Assembly (NCBI GenBank): GCA_963702575.1
Contig: CAVPCU010000006.1
Span: forward strand, 530,447-594,446
DNA length: 64,000 nt
Reading direction: 5' to 3'
Origin: VRUE01 sp963702575
GTDB taxonomy: Bacteria > Actinomycetota > Thermoleophilia > Solirubrobacterales > 70-9
How positions within the stretch are numbered: position 1 is the stretch's first letter; each line of letters opens with the position of its first letter. Both the position numbers and the translations under genes were made by a program. Below the pieces are notes generated by a model, which had not been told where the DNA came from, searched no databases, and saw only the letters and a program-made list of their open reading frames with translations. This document shows, piece after piece, positions 25,722 through 35,575 of the stretch.

Positions 25722-26872
25722 GCGGCTTCTTCAGGTCGCGCTGGGTCGATCCGCCTGGAGGGGTCGAGCAGCTCGATCCCGCGCAGCTCGCCCCCGGCTT
25801 TCGCGCCGGTGGCGCTCACTGTGGGTTGAAGGGCGGCGGCAAGACCGACGTCGGCCTGCTGGTCTGCGACGCGCCGCGGGTCTCCTCGGCGCTGCTGCTG
25901 ACCCGCAACGCCTCCGCCGCGGCCCCGGTGCGGGTCTGCCGGCAGCGGGTCGACCGGGGCGCCGTCCGCGCCGCGGTCGTCAACGCCGGCAACGCCAATG
26001 CCGAGACCGGCGAGCGGGGCCTCGCCGACGCCTGGTCGATGTGCGAGCGGACCGGTGAGGAGCTGAGCCTCGCGCCCGAGGCGGTCGCGGTCGCCGAGAC
26101 CGGCGTGATCGGCGTGCCGCTGCCGATCGGGGCGGTGCTCGACGGGATCGGCGAGGCTGCGGGCACGCTCGCGCCGGATGGCGGCAGCGCCTTCGCCGAG
26201 GCGATCCTCACCACCGACCGCTGGGCGAAGAGCTGTTCGCTGCGGGCCGGCGGCGTCACCCTCTCGGCCCAGGCGAAGGGCGGGGGGATGATCCAGCCGG
26301 GCTTCGCGACGATGCTCTGCTTCGTCCAGACCGACGCCGTCGTCGAGGACCCCGACGCGCTGTTGCGCTCCGCGGTGGACGGCTCCTTCGAGCGGATCAC
26401 CGTCGACGGGCAGATGAGCACCAACGACACCGTCCTCCTGCAGGCGAGCGGCGCAGCGGGCGCGCCGCTCCCCGACGGCCTGCTCGAGGCCGTCCTGCTG
26501 CAGCTCGCGATCGAGGTCGTCGCCGACGGCGAGGGCTCGACCCGCGTCTGCCGGGTCGGGGTGGAGGAGGCGGCCTCTCCCGGTGAGGCGGAGCGCGTCG
26601 CCCGGGCGATCGCCAACTCGCCCCTGGTCAAGACGGCGCTCTTCGGCCGCGACCCCAACTGGGGCCGGATCGCGCAGGCGGCCGGAATGGCGCTCGCCGG
26701 CGAGGACCTGGAAGAGATCGGCGCCGACTCGATTGACGCCACCGAGCTGGGCGAGGACGTCGCCGAGGCCGAGCTCGGCATCCGCCTGGGAAGGGGCGAC
26801 CACGCGGCGCACGTCTACTTCTCCGATCTCGGCTACGAGTACGTTCGGATCAACGCCGAGTACACGACCTGA
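25718..26872 (+). CDS. argJ: Bifunctional ornithine acetyltransferase/N-acetylglutamate synthase
   Basis: 384 residues with the self-cleavage region KGGGMIQPGFATMLCF, where the Thr of ATML becomes the new N-terminal nucleophile. Also NAGNANAETGERG, TVDGQMSTNDT and GRDPNWGRI. It recycles the acetyl group from N-acetylornithine to glutamate. Whether it can also use acetyl-CoA is not decidable. It lies in the operon between argC and argB. Confidence 0.94.
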   Translation: MSGFFRSRWVDPPGGVEQLDPAQLAPGFRAGGAHCGLKGGGKTDVGLLVCDAPRVSSALLLTRNASAAAPVRVCRQRVDRGAVRAAVVNAGNANAETGERGLADAWSMCERTGEELSLAPEAVAVAETGVIGVPLPIGAVLDGIGEAAGTLAPDGGSAFAEAILTTDRWAKSCSLRAGGVTLSAQAKGGGMIQPGFATMLCFVQTDAVVEDPDALLRSAVDGSFERITVDGQMSTNDTVLLQASGAAGAPLPDGLLEAVLLQLAIEVVADGEGSTRVCRVGVEEAASPGEAERVARAIANSPLVKTALFGRDPNWGRIAQAAGMALAGEDLEEIGADSIDATELGEDVAEAELGIRLGRGDHAAHVYFSDLGYEYVRINAEYTT

Positions 26873-26880
26873 GGAACCAG

Positions 26881-27720
26881 ATGGCCGCCAACGTCGACAC
26901 CCTGCTCGAGGCGCTCCCTTACATCAAGGATTTCCACGGCCGCACCGTGGTGATCAAGTATGGGGGCGCGGCGATGCGCGAACCGGCGCTGCGCGAGGAT
27001 TTCGCCACCGACGTCGTCCTGCTCAAGTACGTCGGCCTCAACCCGGTGATCGTCCACGGCGGCGGCCCCGAGATCACCGCCTACATGGAGCGGCTCGGGC
27101 TCGAGGTGCGCTTCCACGAGGGCCTGCGCGTCTCCGACGCCGAGACCGTCGAGGTCGCCCGCATGGTCCTGCTCGGCAAGCTCAACTCCGACATCGTCCA
27201 GCGGCTCAATGCCCACGGCCAGCCCGCGGTCGGTCTCTCCGGCCAGGACGGCTCGCTGTTCGAGGTGGCGCCGGTGCCCAACGCCGAGCAGGTCGGGTTC
27301 GTCGGCACGATCGAGCACGTCGACGTCGACGTGCTCAACCACATCGCCGAGGACTACATCCCGGTGATCGCCTCCTCGGCCTCCGACGCCGACGGCAACC
27401 CCTACAACGTCAACGCCGACGAGGCCGCCGGCAAGGTCGCCGCCGCGCTCGAAGCCCACAAGGCGATCTTCCTCACCGACGTCGAGGGCTGGCTCGAGGA
27501 TCCCGAGGACCACGGTTCGCTGATCTCCCGCGCCCCGGTGGCCGACGTCGAGCGCAAGCTGGAAGGGGTCTCGGGCGGGATGAGGCCGAAGCTGCAGGCC
27601 TGCCTCGACGCGGTCAAGGGGGGCGCCCAGTCGGCCCACATCATCGACGGCCGCAAGCCGCACAGCCTGCTGCTCGAGCTCTTCACCGACGCCGGCATCG
27701 GCACGATGGTGACGTCTTGA
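26881..27720 (+). CDS. argB: Acetylglutamate kinase
   Basis: 279 residues of the amino acid kinase fold: VVIKYGGAAM, VIVHGGGPEI, VGLSGQDGSL, NVNADEAAGKVAAAL and the C-terminal VSGGMRPKLQACLDAV. It phosphorylates N-acetylglutamate and is usually the arginine-feedback point. The ATG is 9 bases after the argJ stop. Confidence 0.95.
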   Translation: MAANVDTLLEALPYIKDFHGRTVVIKYGGAAMREPALREDFATDVVLLKYVGLNPVIVHGGGPEITAYMERLGLEVRFHEGLRVSDAETVEVARMVLLGKLNSDIVQRLNAHGQPAVGLSGQDGSLFEVAPVPNAEQVGFVGTIEHVDVDVLNHIAEDYIPVIASSASDADGNPYNVNADEAAGKVAAALEAHKAIFLTDVEGWLEDPEDHGSLISRAPVADVERKLEGVSGGMRPKLQACLDAVKGGAQSAHIIDGRKPHSLLLELFTDAGIGTMVTS

Positions 27721-28907
27721 ACCTGGACGAGCTGCAGGCGCTGGAGGAGCGCTACCTGATGCGGACCTACCGCCGGGCGCCGGTCGAGTTCGTCCGCGGC
27801 GAAGGGGCGCTGCTGTGGGACTCCGAGGGCAAGGAGTACCTCGACTTCCTCGCCGGGATCTCGGTCTGCTCGGTCGGCCACTGTCACCCTGCCGTGGTCG
27901 CCGCGATCCGCGAGCAGGTCGGCCGCCTGATGCACGTCTCCAACCTCTACTACACCGAGCCGATGGTGCGGCTCGCCGAGCGCCTCTCGGAGTCGAGCCT
28001 CGGCGGCCGGGTCTTCTTCTCCAACTCCGGCACCGAGGCGACCGAGTGCGCGATCAAGCTAGCCCGCAAGCACGCCCACAGGCGCGGGGTCGAGAGCCCC
28101 GAGATCGTCAGCTTCGAGCGCGACTTCCACGGTCGCACCTACGGTGCGCTGGCGGCGACCCCCGCGCTTGCCGCGAACGAGGCGCTGGGGCCGATGCTGG
28201 CCGGCTTCCGCTCGGTGCCGCTGAACGACGTCGGCGCGTTGCGCGACGCCGTCTACGAGGAGACCGCGGCGGTGATGATCGAGCCGATCCAGGGCGAGGC
28301 CGGCGTTTACCCGGTCAGCGAGGAGGCGCTGCTCGCCGCGCGCCAGGCCTGCGACGAGGTCGGCGCCCTGCTGATCCTCGACGAGATCCAGACCGGGGTC
28401 GGGCGGACCGGGTCGCTCTGGGCCTACGAGCAGACGGGGGTGCGGCCGGACGTGCTGACCAGCGCCAAGGCGCTCGGTGGTGGCCTGCCGATCGGCGCCT
28501 GCGTGACCACGCCGGAGGCGGGCGAGGTGCTCGAGCCCGGCGACCACGGCTCGACCTTCGCCGGCGGCGCGGTCGCCTCGGCGGCGGCGCTCGCCGTGCT
28601 CGAACTGGTCGACGACCCGGGGCTGCTGCGGCGGGTGCGCGAGCTGGGCGCCGCCCTGCGCGAGGCGCTGCTCGCCGTCGACGGGGTCGAGGAGGTGCGC
28701 GGGCGCGGCCTGATGGCCGGCGTCGGGCTGGCCGCCGGGATCGACGCCGCCGCGGTCGGCGTCGACCTGCTCGAGCAGGGCCTGATCGTCAACGTGCCCG
28801 AGCCGGGGACGCTGCGCCTGCTGCCGCCGCTGACGGTCGATTCGGCCCAGATCGAGCGCGCCGTTGCGCTGATCGCCGATTCGCTCCTAAGCTACGCGGT
28901 TCGATGA
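27717..28907 (+). CDS. argD: Acetylornithine aminotransferase
   Basis: 396 residues, class III aminotransferase: FSNSGTEATECAIKLARK, FHGRTYGALAAT, the PLP Asp segment LILDEIQTGVGRTG and the Schiff-base Lys in LTSAKALGGGLPIG. The start is TTG overlapping the argB stop (TTGA). It forms N-acetylornithine from the semialdehyde; such enzymes may also serve lysine synthesis. Confidence 0.93.
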   Translation: MNLDELQALEERYLMRTYRRAPVEFVRGEGALLWDSEGKEYLDFLAGISVCSVGHCHPAVVAAIREQVGRLMHVSNLYYTEPMVRLAERLSESSLGGRVFFSNSGTEATECAIKLARKHAHRRGVESPEIVSFERDFHGRTYGALAATPALAANEALGPMLAGFRSVPLNDVGALRDAVYEETAAVMIEPIQGEAGVYPVSEEALLAARQACDEVGALLILDEIQTGVGRTGSLWAYEQTGVRPDVLTSAKALGGGLPIGACVTTPEAGEVLEPGDHGSTFAGGAVASAAALAVLELVDDPGLLRRVRELGAALREALLAVDGVEEVRGRGLMAGVGLAAGIDAAAVGVDLLEQGLIVNVPEPGTLRLLPPLTVDSAQIERAVALIADSLLSYAVR

Positions 28908-29347
28908 GCGCGCGAAAGCAGCACCCCGAGCGGCGCCCGCCCGGCTCCGCCGCCGACGCGGCGGCGCGCCTCGCCGAGATCGTCGAGGCGGCCGAGCAGG
29001 CTGCGCGGAAGGTCATCGACGACGCCGAGGCCGACGCCCAGCGGACGCTCGAGGAGGCGCGCGAGCGCGCCGACCGGATGGTCGCCGAGCGGCTGCGTGA
29101 GCTGGCCGACGAGCTCGACCCGCCGGGGATGCCCGCCGAGCGCCCGCGCCACCTCGAGCCGGTCGAGGCCCCGCGGGAGCCGGAGGAGCCCCAACGCCGC
29201 CCGGGCTCTGCCGGGGCTCGCCTGCTGGCGACCCAGATGGCGGTCTCCGGCGCCACCCGCAAGGAGATCGAGATGCGGCTGCGCGCCGGCTTCGAGATCG
29301 ACGACACCGACGAGATCCTCGACGCGATCCTCGGCCCGGAGGAGTAG
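28904..29347 (+). CDS. Coiled-coil protein of unknown function
   Basis: 147 residues. A long Ala/Glu/Arg-rich helix (residues ~18-75, e.g. EIVEAAEQAARKVIDDAEADA) resembles DivIVA-like or ATP-synthase-stator-like coiled coils. A proline-rich linker leads to a short conserved-looking C-terminal helix pair (ATQMAVSGATRKEIEMRL). It is coupled to argD by an ATGA overlap. No known function; membership in the arg operon may only reflect shared transcription. Confidence 0.65.
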   Translation: MSARKQHPERRPPGSAADAAARLAEIVEAAEQAARKVIDDAEADAQRTLEEARERADRMVAERLRELADELDPPGMPAERPRHLEPVEAPREPEEPQRRPGSAGARLLATQMAVSGATRKEIEMRLRAGFEIDDTDEILDAILGPEE

Positions 29348-29349
29348 CG

Positions 29350-29688
29350 ATGCACGACGACCGCACCCGCGTGATGGGGCAGCCAGGAGAGCCCGAGCGC
29401 CCGCGCGGCAGCCTGCGCCTGCTCGTCGCCGGCCTGATCGCGGTGATCGTCGGCCTCGTCGTCGCGATCGTCGTCATCGCCTCGGACAACGGCGGCGGCG
29501 GATCGACCTCGACCTTCTCCTCGCCCACCACCGAATCGACCTCGACCTCGGAATCGACCGCGACCGAGCCGAAGACGACCACGACGACCGAATCGACGGC
29601 GACCGAAACGACCGCCGCCGAAGAACCGACCACGACCTCCGAACCGCCGCCCGAAGAAGGCGGCAGCGGCGGCGTCGAAGCGCCCTAG
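29350..29688 (+). CDS. Single-pass membrane protein with Thr/Ser-rich tail
   Basis: 112 residues. A short basic cytoplasmic part, one transmembrane segment (LLVAGLIAVIVGLVVAIVVI, ~22-41) and an external low-complexity tail of Thr, Ser and Glu with TTTTE-type repeats. It starts 3 bases after the previous gene. No domain recognised; possibly a stalk-like or glycosylated envelope protein. Confidence 0.6.
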   Translation: MHDDRTRVMGQPGEPERPRGSLRLLVAGLIAVIVGLVVAIVVIASDNGGGGSTSTFSSPTTESTSTSESTATEPKTTTTTESTATETTAAEEPTTTSEPPPEEGGSGGVEAP

Positions 29689-29696
29689 CCGATCCG

Positions 29697-30966
29697 ATGA
29701 GCGACGCGCCGCAGGCAGGCCCGCACGGCGGGATACGAGGCGGACCCCGCCGAGGTCCGGCGCGTCCTCCTGCTCTACTCGGGCGGCCTCGACACCAGCG
29801 TGATGCTGAAGTGGATCCAGGACCGCTACGGCGCCGAGGTCGTCTGCCTCACCGTCAATCTCGGCCAGCCCGGCGAGGACTACGCGGTGATCGAGGACAA
29901 GGCGAAGCGCCTCGGCGCGCTCGAGTGCCACGTCGTCGACGCGCGCGAGCGCTTCGCTCGCGACTTCGTCGTCCCCGCGATCAAGGCCAACGCCCTCTAC
30001 GGCGGCGGCTACCCGCTGTTCACCGCGCTCGGCCGGCCGCTGATCGCCGAGCTGGCGGTCGAGTACGCGCGCCGCTCCGGCTGCGACACGATCGCCCACG
30101 GCTGCACCGGCAAGGGCAACGACCAGGTGCGGATCGAGGCCACGGTGGCGACGCTCGCGCCGGAGCTGAGGACGATCGCCCCGGTCCGCTCCTGGCAGAT
30201 GGGCCGCGAGGAGGAGATCGCCTACGCGCGCGAGCACGGGATCCCGGTCAAGGGGGGGACCGAGGTCGCCCCGTACTCGATCGACGACAACCTCTGGGGG
30301 CGCTCCTCTGAGGGCCGCTGGATCGAGGACCTCGGCCACGCGCCCGAGGACGACGTCTTCCAGCTCGTCACCCGCCCCGAGGAGGCGCCCGACGAGGCCG
30401 AGACGGTGACGGTCGAGTTCGAGGCCGGAGTCCCGGTCGGGCTGAACGGCGAGCGGCTTGCCCTGGTCGAGCTGCTCGAAGCCGCGGCCGAGATCGGCTG
30501 CCGCCACGGGGTCGGCATCGTCGACCACATCGAGGACCGGATCGTCGGGCTCAAGGTGCGCGACATCTACGAGGTGCCGGCGGCGGCGATCCTGCTGACC
30601 GCCCACCAGGAGCTGGAGAAGCTGGTCGGGACGATCCACCAGAACCAGTTCAAGCCCGGCCTCGACCAGAAGTGGGGCTACCTCGTCTACGCCGGGCTGT
30701 GGTGGGAGCCGCTGCGCTCCGACCTCGACGCCTACATGGACGCCGTCAACGCCCAGGTCACGGGGACGATCGGCCTGCGCCTCTACAAGGGCTCGGTCCG
30801 CGTCGTCACCCGCTCCTCGCCCAACGCCGTCTACGACGCCGACCTCGCCTCCTTCGCCGAGTCCGGTGGCCTCTTCTCGCAGGCGGCCTCGCCGGGCTTC
30901 ATCGAGCTCTGGTCGCTGCAATCGCGGATGGCGCACCGGATCAGGCAGCGGGGGGAGGAGGGCTGA
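29697..30966 (+). CDS. argG: Argininosuccinate synthase (5' frame break)
   Basis: Condenses citrulline and aspartate using ATP. Motifs: ATP loop LLYSGGLDTSVMLKW, NLGQPGEDY, HGCTGKGNDQVR and the C-terminal KWGYLVYAGLWWEPL. From the ATG at 29697 the frame must shift by one base near 29725-29732 to join the P-loop segment. Without the shift the next in-frame GTG/ATG lies after the P-loop, so a break is the best reading. Final step but one of the arginine pathway; argH is not in the window. Confidence 0.88.
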
Positions 30967-31118
30967 TGTCTGACCGGGTCGGCAAGTTCGCGCTGCGCTT
31001 CGCCGTCGCCTACCTGCGGCGCCGCTACCGGCGCGAGATACGGATCGGGATCGCCCTGACCGTCGGCGCGATCGGCGCCGCCGTCTACCTGGCGAACCGA
31101 AACGTCCCCGAGGGCTGA
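30966..31118 (+). CDS. Small membrane protein
   Basis: 50 residues: a basic amphipathic N-half (RFAVAYLRRRYRREIRIG) followed by one hydrophobic helix (IALTVGAIGAAVYLA). The ATG overlaps the argG stop by one base. No family recognised. Confidence 0.55.
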   Translation: MSDRVGKFALRFAVAYLRRRYRREIRIGIALTVGAIGAAVYLANRNVPEG

Positions 31119-31122
31119 GCGG

Positions 31123-32106
31123 ATGCGGCGCAAGCCGGTCATAGCGATCCTGTTCGCCGCGCTGCTCGTCGCGGCGAGCGCCCACGCCGCCGGTATCGGC
31201 GCGCTGCGCTCCAAGGTCGAGTCGGGCCGCAGCGAAGCGACCGCGCTGGGCGGCCAGATCCGCGCGACGCAGGAAGAGCTGCTCGCGACCGAAGGCGAAG
31301 CCGCCGCGGCCGCCAGGCACGAGCGCCGGCTTGGCGCGTTGTTGGCTCACGGCCGCGAACGGGCGGCGAGGCTGGCGGCGAAGGTCGGCCGCGCCGAACG
31401 GCACCTGGAAGCCGAGCGGGCGCGGCTGCACCGCGCCCGCCGCGTCCTCGCGCGCCGGCTGGTCGCGATCTATGAGAGCGGCGCGCCGAGCACCGCCAGC
31501 GTCGTCCTCGCCTCGAGCAGCTACGAAGAACTGGCGACGCGGAGCGAATACCTGCAGCGGATCGAGGACTCCGACACCGCGCTGGCGGCCCGGGTCGAAC
31601 AGGTGCGCGACGAGGTCCACCACGAGCTCGACCTGGTCGCGGCGCTGAAGGCGCGGGTCGACGCCTACGACGAACGCCTCGCCGCCGCCCGCGCCGAAAT
31701 CGCCGGCGTGCGCGCCGAAGCCGAAGCGGCCGCGGCCCGGCTCGACGCGCTCACGGCCGAGCGCTCGGCCTCGCTGGCCAAGCTCAAGTCGCAGATCGGC
31801 CGCTGGGTGGGAGAGATCGAAGCGGCCGAAGCCGCGAGCCGCGCTGCCGCCGAAGAAACCGTCGGCCGCTGGCTCGGCGGCCCCTTCACGATTCCGACCT
31901 ACATCGTGATGTGCGAGTCGGGCGGCAACTACGGCGCCGTCAACCCGTCGAGCGGCGCCGGCGGCGCCTACCAGATCCTGCCCTCCACCTGGGCGCTCTA
32001 CGGCGGCCAGGGCGCGCCCCAGGATGCCTCGAAGGCCGAACAGGACCGCATCGCCGCCGAAATCTGGGCCGACTCGGGTGCCAGCGCCTGGGTCTGCGGC
32101 GGCTGA
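31123..32106 (+). CDS. PcsB-like coiled coil with lysozyme-like domain, secreted
   Basis: 327 residues. A signal peptide ends near AHAAG. A long coiled coil with PcsB/CwlO-type features follows (YESGAPSTASVVLASSSYEE, residues ~120-140). The C-terminal transglycosylase-like domain has the catalytic Glu in YIVMCESGGNYGAVN, then GGAYQILPSTWALYGG, as in resuscitation-promoting factors. It probably cleaves peptidoglycan glycan strands outside the membrane during growth or division. Confidence 0.8.
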   Translation: MRRKPVIAILFAALLVAASAHAAGIGALRSKVESGRSEATALGGQIRATQEELLATEGEAAAAARHERRLGALLAHGRERAARLAAKVGRAERHLEAERARLHRARRVLARRLVAIYESGAPSTASVVLASSSYEELATRSEYLQRIEDSDTALAARVEQVRDEVHHELDLVAALKARVDAYDERLAAARAEIAGVRAEAEAAAARLDALTAERSASLAKLKSQIGRWVGEIEAAEAASRAAAEETVGRWLGGPFTIPTYIVMCESGGNYGAVNPSSGAGGAYQILPSTWALYGGQGAPQDASKAEQDRIAAEIWADSGASAWVCGG

Positions 32107-32186
32107 CACGCATCCGAGACAAAAACCTGCGAAACTTTTTACATTCGGCGCACCACCCGTGCGAGGCGCCCGGCTAGCGTTGACCC

Positions 32187-32573
32187 ATGGAGGCGATGAC
32201 GACGATGAGCTGGACCGACGACAGGCTGGACGACCTCAACGGCAAGGTCGAGGCGATGCACGGCGAGATGCGAGCGGAATTCAAGGCCGTCCGCACCGAG
32301 ATGGCCGACGAGTTCAAAGCCGTTCGCGGTGAGATGGCCGACGAGTTCAAGGCCGTTCGTAGCGAGATGAAAGACGAGTTCGGGGCCGTGCGCAAAGAGA
32401 TCAAGGACGACTCCAGGGCCCTGCGGTCTGAGATGAATACGCGGTTCAACTCCATCGAGGCATCGATTGGCTCCCTCCACGCGTCGCTCAACTCCCTGAT
32501 GACGACGATGATTGCGGCGACGATCGGCGGTTTTTTCGCTGTGGTCGCCGCCTTGATCGTCACGCAGTCTTAG
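32187..32573 (+). CDS. Coiled-coil repeat protein with C-terminal membrane anchor
   Basis: 128 residues. Five or so 11-residue repeats of the type ADEFKAVRGEM form a right-handed-type coiled coil. A hydrophobic C-terminal segment (MIAATIGGFFAVVAALIV) follows, typical of tail-anchored DUF1640-like proteins. The repeats are also visible in DNA as 33-base units. Role unknown. Confidence 0.65.
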   Translation: MEAMTTMSWTDDRLDDLNGKVEAMHGEMRAEFKAVRTEMADEFKAVRGEMADEFKAVRSEMKDEFGAVRKEIKDDSRALRSEMNTRFNSIEASIGSLHASLNSLMTTMIAATIGGFFAVVAALIVTQS

Positions 32574-32613
32574 GCAAGGCAGGGGAGGGGCGGGCTGCGT
32601 CGAAGGGGGGTCC

Positions 32614-34767
32614 GTGTTCGTGCGCAAGAAGCGAGGCTCGCCGGCGCGGCGGTCCAAGGGCAAGGCGAAAGGCAAGCGCACGCCGCGGGGACCGCGGCTG
32701 CGCCTGCCCGAGGGGCTGCAGCAGCGCCACCTCGACCTGATCGGCCTCTTCCTGATCGCCGCCGGGGTCTACCTGACCTTCGTCCTCTTCTTCGGCTGGG
32801 AAGGCGGCAAGGTCGGCTACGGGCTCGAAACCGGGCTCGACTACCTCGTCGGCAGCGTCGGCGCCAAGATCGCCACCCTGCTGATGCTCGCCGTCGGCGC
32901 GATGCTGGTCACCGGCACCTCGGTCTCGAGCGTCTTCCGCGGCTTCGGCCGGGGCGTCCGCCACACCTTCGCCGGCGGTCGCAGCGCCGCCCAGACCGCG
33001 ATCCAGCACCGCGAGGCTCGCCGTGGAGAGCAGCGCAGCGAGAAGACCTACGGCTTCGAGACCGAGGCCGGCCCGACCGACGTGATGAGCACCTACCCGG
33101 AGAACGACGACTTCGAGCCGACCGTCGCCGTCGCCGAGAACCTTCCCGAGGAGCCCGCCACCGAGGACTTCCAGGTCACGCTGGACGAGGCCGAGTCCCC
33201 GGCCGCGGAGGCCGATGTCGAGGTCGCCGAGGTCGAGCCGGCGCAGGTCGCGCTGACGCCGATGGGCAACAAGCGCGGCGTCACCGAATCCGAGCAGATC
33301 GAGTACCGCCCGCCGCCGGCCAAGGTGCTCGAAAAGGGCAAAGGCGACAAGGGCCCCGACCCGCGCGACCACGAAGTGATCGGCCGCAAGCTGGTCGAGA
33401 CGCTGGGCCATTTCGGCGTCGAGGCCAAGATCGTCGGCATCGTCAGCGGCCCGCACGTCTCGCGCTTCGAGCTGCGCCTCGCGCCCGGCACCAAGGTGAA
33501 GAAAGTCACCGAGCTCTCCAACGACCTCGCCTACGCGCTGGCCTCGACCGACATCCGCATCCTCGCCCCGATCCCCGGCAAGCAGGCGGTCGGGGTCGAG
33601 GTGCCGAACACCCGGCGCCGTCTGGTCCGCCTCGGCGACATCTACGCCGGCCGGCCGGAGAAGACCTCGCCGCTGGTCGCCTGGCTGGGCAAGGGGATCG
33701 ACGGCAACGCCGTCTGGACCGACCTGGCGAAGATGCCGCACGTGCTCGTCGCCGGCACCACCGGCTCGGGCAAGTCGGGCTGCGTCAACGCGATCCTCGC
33801 CTCGATCCTGATGCAGGCCTCGCCCAACGAGGTGCGCCTGGTCCTGGTCGACCCCAAGCAGGTCGAGCTCAACCACTACGAGAACGTGCCGCACCTGCTC
33901 ACCCCGGTCGTCACCTCGCCGCGCCTCGCCGCCAACGTGCTCGCCAACCTGATCGGGGAGATGGAGAGCCGCTACGGGATCATGGGGGAGGCGCGTTGCC
34001 GCAACCTGGCCGAGCTCAACCGCGCCCGCTCCAAGGCCGGCGAAGCGCCCCTGCCGCACATCCTCTGCGTGATCGACGAGCTCGCCGACCTGATGATGGT
34101 CGCCCCGGCCGAGGTCGAGGACTCGATCATCCGCCTGGCGCAGAAGTCGCGCGCCACCGGCATCCACCTGGTGCTGGCGACGCAGCGCCCATCGACCGAC
34201 ATCATCACCGGCACGATCAAGGTCAACATCCCGGCGCGGATCGCCTTCGCCGTCTCCTCGCAGACCGACTCGCGGGTGATCCTCGACCAGGGCGGGGCCG
34301 AGGCATTGCTCGGCCAGGGCGACATGCTCTTCCGCGGCGCCGGCACCTCGAAGCTGGCGCGCGTGCAGGGCGCCTTCGTCACCGAGGAGGAGATCGCCCG
34401 CATCACCGGCCACTGGGCCAAGCAGGGCGAACCCGAGTTCGAGGCCGAGCTGCTCGAGGTCCACGAGGAGAAGGGCGTCGAAGCCGAGGGCGACTTCGAC
34501 CCCGACAGCGACGACCTGCTCGACGAGGCGATCCGCACCGTGGTGCAGACCGAGACCGCCTCGGTCTCGATGATCCAGCGCCGCCTGCGGGTCGGCTACA
34601 CGCGCGCCGGGCGGTTGATCGACATGCTCGAGCGCCGCGGGGTGATCTCCGGCTACGAGGGCTCCAAGCCGCGCCAGGTGTTGATCACCGAGGCCGACTT
34701 GCCGCGCATCCTCAGCGGTGGAGCGGCGCCACAGCCGGTTGCGGTCGAGGCCGACGAGGCCCCTTAA
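32614..34767 (+). CDS. ftsK: FtsK/SpoIIIE DNA translocase
   Basis: 717 residues from a GTG. Two to three hydrophobic N-terminal segments (LIGLFLIAAGVYLTFVLFF, then ATLLMLAVGAML) and an acidic linker precede the motor domain, with Walker A AGTTGSGKSGCV near residue 380 and Walker B ILCVIDELADLM. The C-terminal gamma winged helix (SVSMIQRRLRVGYTRAGRLID) reads KOPS-like sequences. It pumps chromosomal DNA at the division septum. The membrane part is shorter than the four-pass E. coli form. Confidence 0.94.
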   Translation: MFVRKKRGSPARRSKGKAKGKRTPRGPRLRLPEGLQQRHLDLIGLFLIAAGVYLTFVLFFGWEGGKVGYGLETGLDYLVGSVGAKIATLLMLAVGAMLVTGTSVSSVFRGFGRGVRHTFAGGRSAAQTAIQHREARRGEQRSEKTYGFETEAGPTDVMSTYPENDDFEPTVAVAENLPEEPATEDFQVTLDEAESPAAEADVEVAEVEPAQVALTPMGNKRGVTESEQIEYRPPPAKVLEKGKGDKGPDPRDHEVIGRKLVETLGHFGVEAKIVGIVSGPHVSRFELRLAPGTKVKKVTELSNDLAYALASTDIRILAPIPGKQAVGVEVPNTRRRLVRLGDIYAGRPEKTSPLVAWLGKGIDGNAVWTDLAKMPHVLVAGTTGSGKSGCVNAILASILMQASPNEVRLVLVDPKQVELNHYENVPHLLTPVVTSPRLAANVLANLIGEMESRYGIMGEARCRNLAELNRARSKAGEAPLPHILCVIDELADLMMVAPAEVEDSIIRLAQKSRATGIHLVLATQRPSTDIITGTIKVNIPARIAFAVSSQTDSRVILDQGGAEALLGQGDMLFRGAGTSKLARVQGAFVTEEEIARITGHWAKQGEPEFEAELLEVHEEKGVEAEGDFDPDSDDLLDEAIRTVVQTETASVSMIQRRLRVGYTRAGRLIDMLERRGVISGYEGSKPRQVLITEADLPRILSGGAAPQPVAVEADEAP

Positions 34768-34813
34768 CACAGCTCATTCACGCCGCAGAGCTCCGACCGG
34801 ACACAATGTCGGG

Positions 34814-35575
34814 GTGGACACCGGCATCGGAGCGACCCTGCGCGAGGCGCGCAATCGCCGCAAACTCGACCTTTCCGAGGTCGAGGCGGCGATCAAGATC
34901 CGCCCCCGCTACCTGAGCGCGCTCGAGAACGAGGACTGGGACGTGCTCCCCGGCGGCGCCTACACGCGCGGCTTCATCCGCAGCTACGCCGCCTTCCTCG
35001 GCCTCGACGGCGAGCGGCTCGCCGACGAGTACAGGCGCGAGACGGCGCCCGCGGGAGGGGAGCGCGTGCCGCGCCGGATCGAGCCGGTGCCAGCGACCGC
35101 CAGGCGGGGCGGGGGCTCCCGCCTCACCGGGCGCGCCGTCGCGGCCCTGGTCGTCGCCGGCCTGGTCGTCCTGGTCGTCGTCATCGGACTGGCCAGCGGC
35201 GGGGGAGGTGGCGGAGGGACCTCACCGTCGGCTGGCGAGAAGCCGGCGCGGAAGCAGGCGAAGGGCGCCGGGGCGAAGGTGGCCGCCAAGCCAGGGGTGG
35301 CGCTGACCCTCGCCGCGACCGGCGAAGTCTGGGTCTGCGTGCTCGACAGCGCCGGAGAACCGCTCGTCACCGGCAAGATCCTCGAAGCCGGCGCGCAGGC
35401 GGGCCCCTTCCGCGGCAAGGGCTTCACGATGGCCTTCGGCAACGGCGAGGTGAGGGTAAGCGTCGACGGCGAAAGGCTGCCGACGCCGCCCAGCAACAGC
35501 CCGGTCGGCTACGCGATCGACGCCAAGGGCAGGATGACCGCGCTGGAAGAAGGCGAAAGGCCGACGTGCAGCTGA
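34814..35575 (+). CDS. RodZ-like HTH membrane protein
   Basis: 253 residues from a GTG. N-terminal cytoplasmic HTH_25 domain (GATLREARNRRKLDLSEVE, RPRYLSALENEDWDVLPGG), one transmembrane helix (AVAALVVAGLVVLVVVIGL) and a C-terminal DUF4115-like extracellular domain (EVWVCVLDSAGEPL). RodZ links MreB to the wall machinery; no mreB is nearby, so the role is inferred from the fold. Its end overlaps the cinA start by 10 bases. Confidence 0.78.
   Translation: MDTGIGATLREARNRRKLDLSEVEAAIKIRPRYLSALENEDWDVLPGGAYTRGFIRSYAAFLGLDGERLADEYRRETAPAGGERVPRRIEPVPATARRGGGSRLTGRAVAALVVAGLVVLVVVIGLASGGGGGGGTSPSAGEKPARKQAKGAGAKVAAKPGVALTLAATGEVWVCVLDSAGEPLVTGKILEAGAQAGPFRGKGFTMAFGNGEVRVSVDGERLPTPPSNSPVGYAIDAKGRMTALEEGERPTCS

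Noticed and set aside
28789..32109. A 1106-codon minus-strand open frame across argD-argG
   Set aside because: It runs opposite well-supported genes and has the Arg/Gly/Ala-rich, motif-free composition of GC-rich antisense frames. Similar long antisense frames at 22071-23804, 32560-34770 and 43747-45909 were dropped for the same reason.
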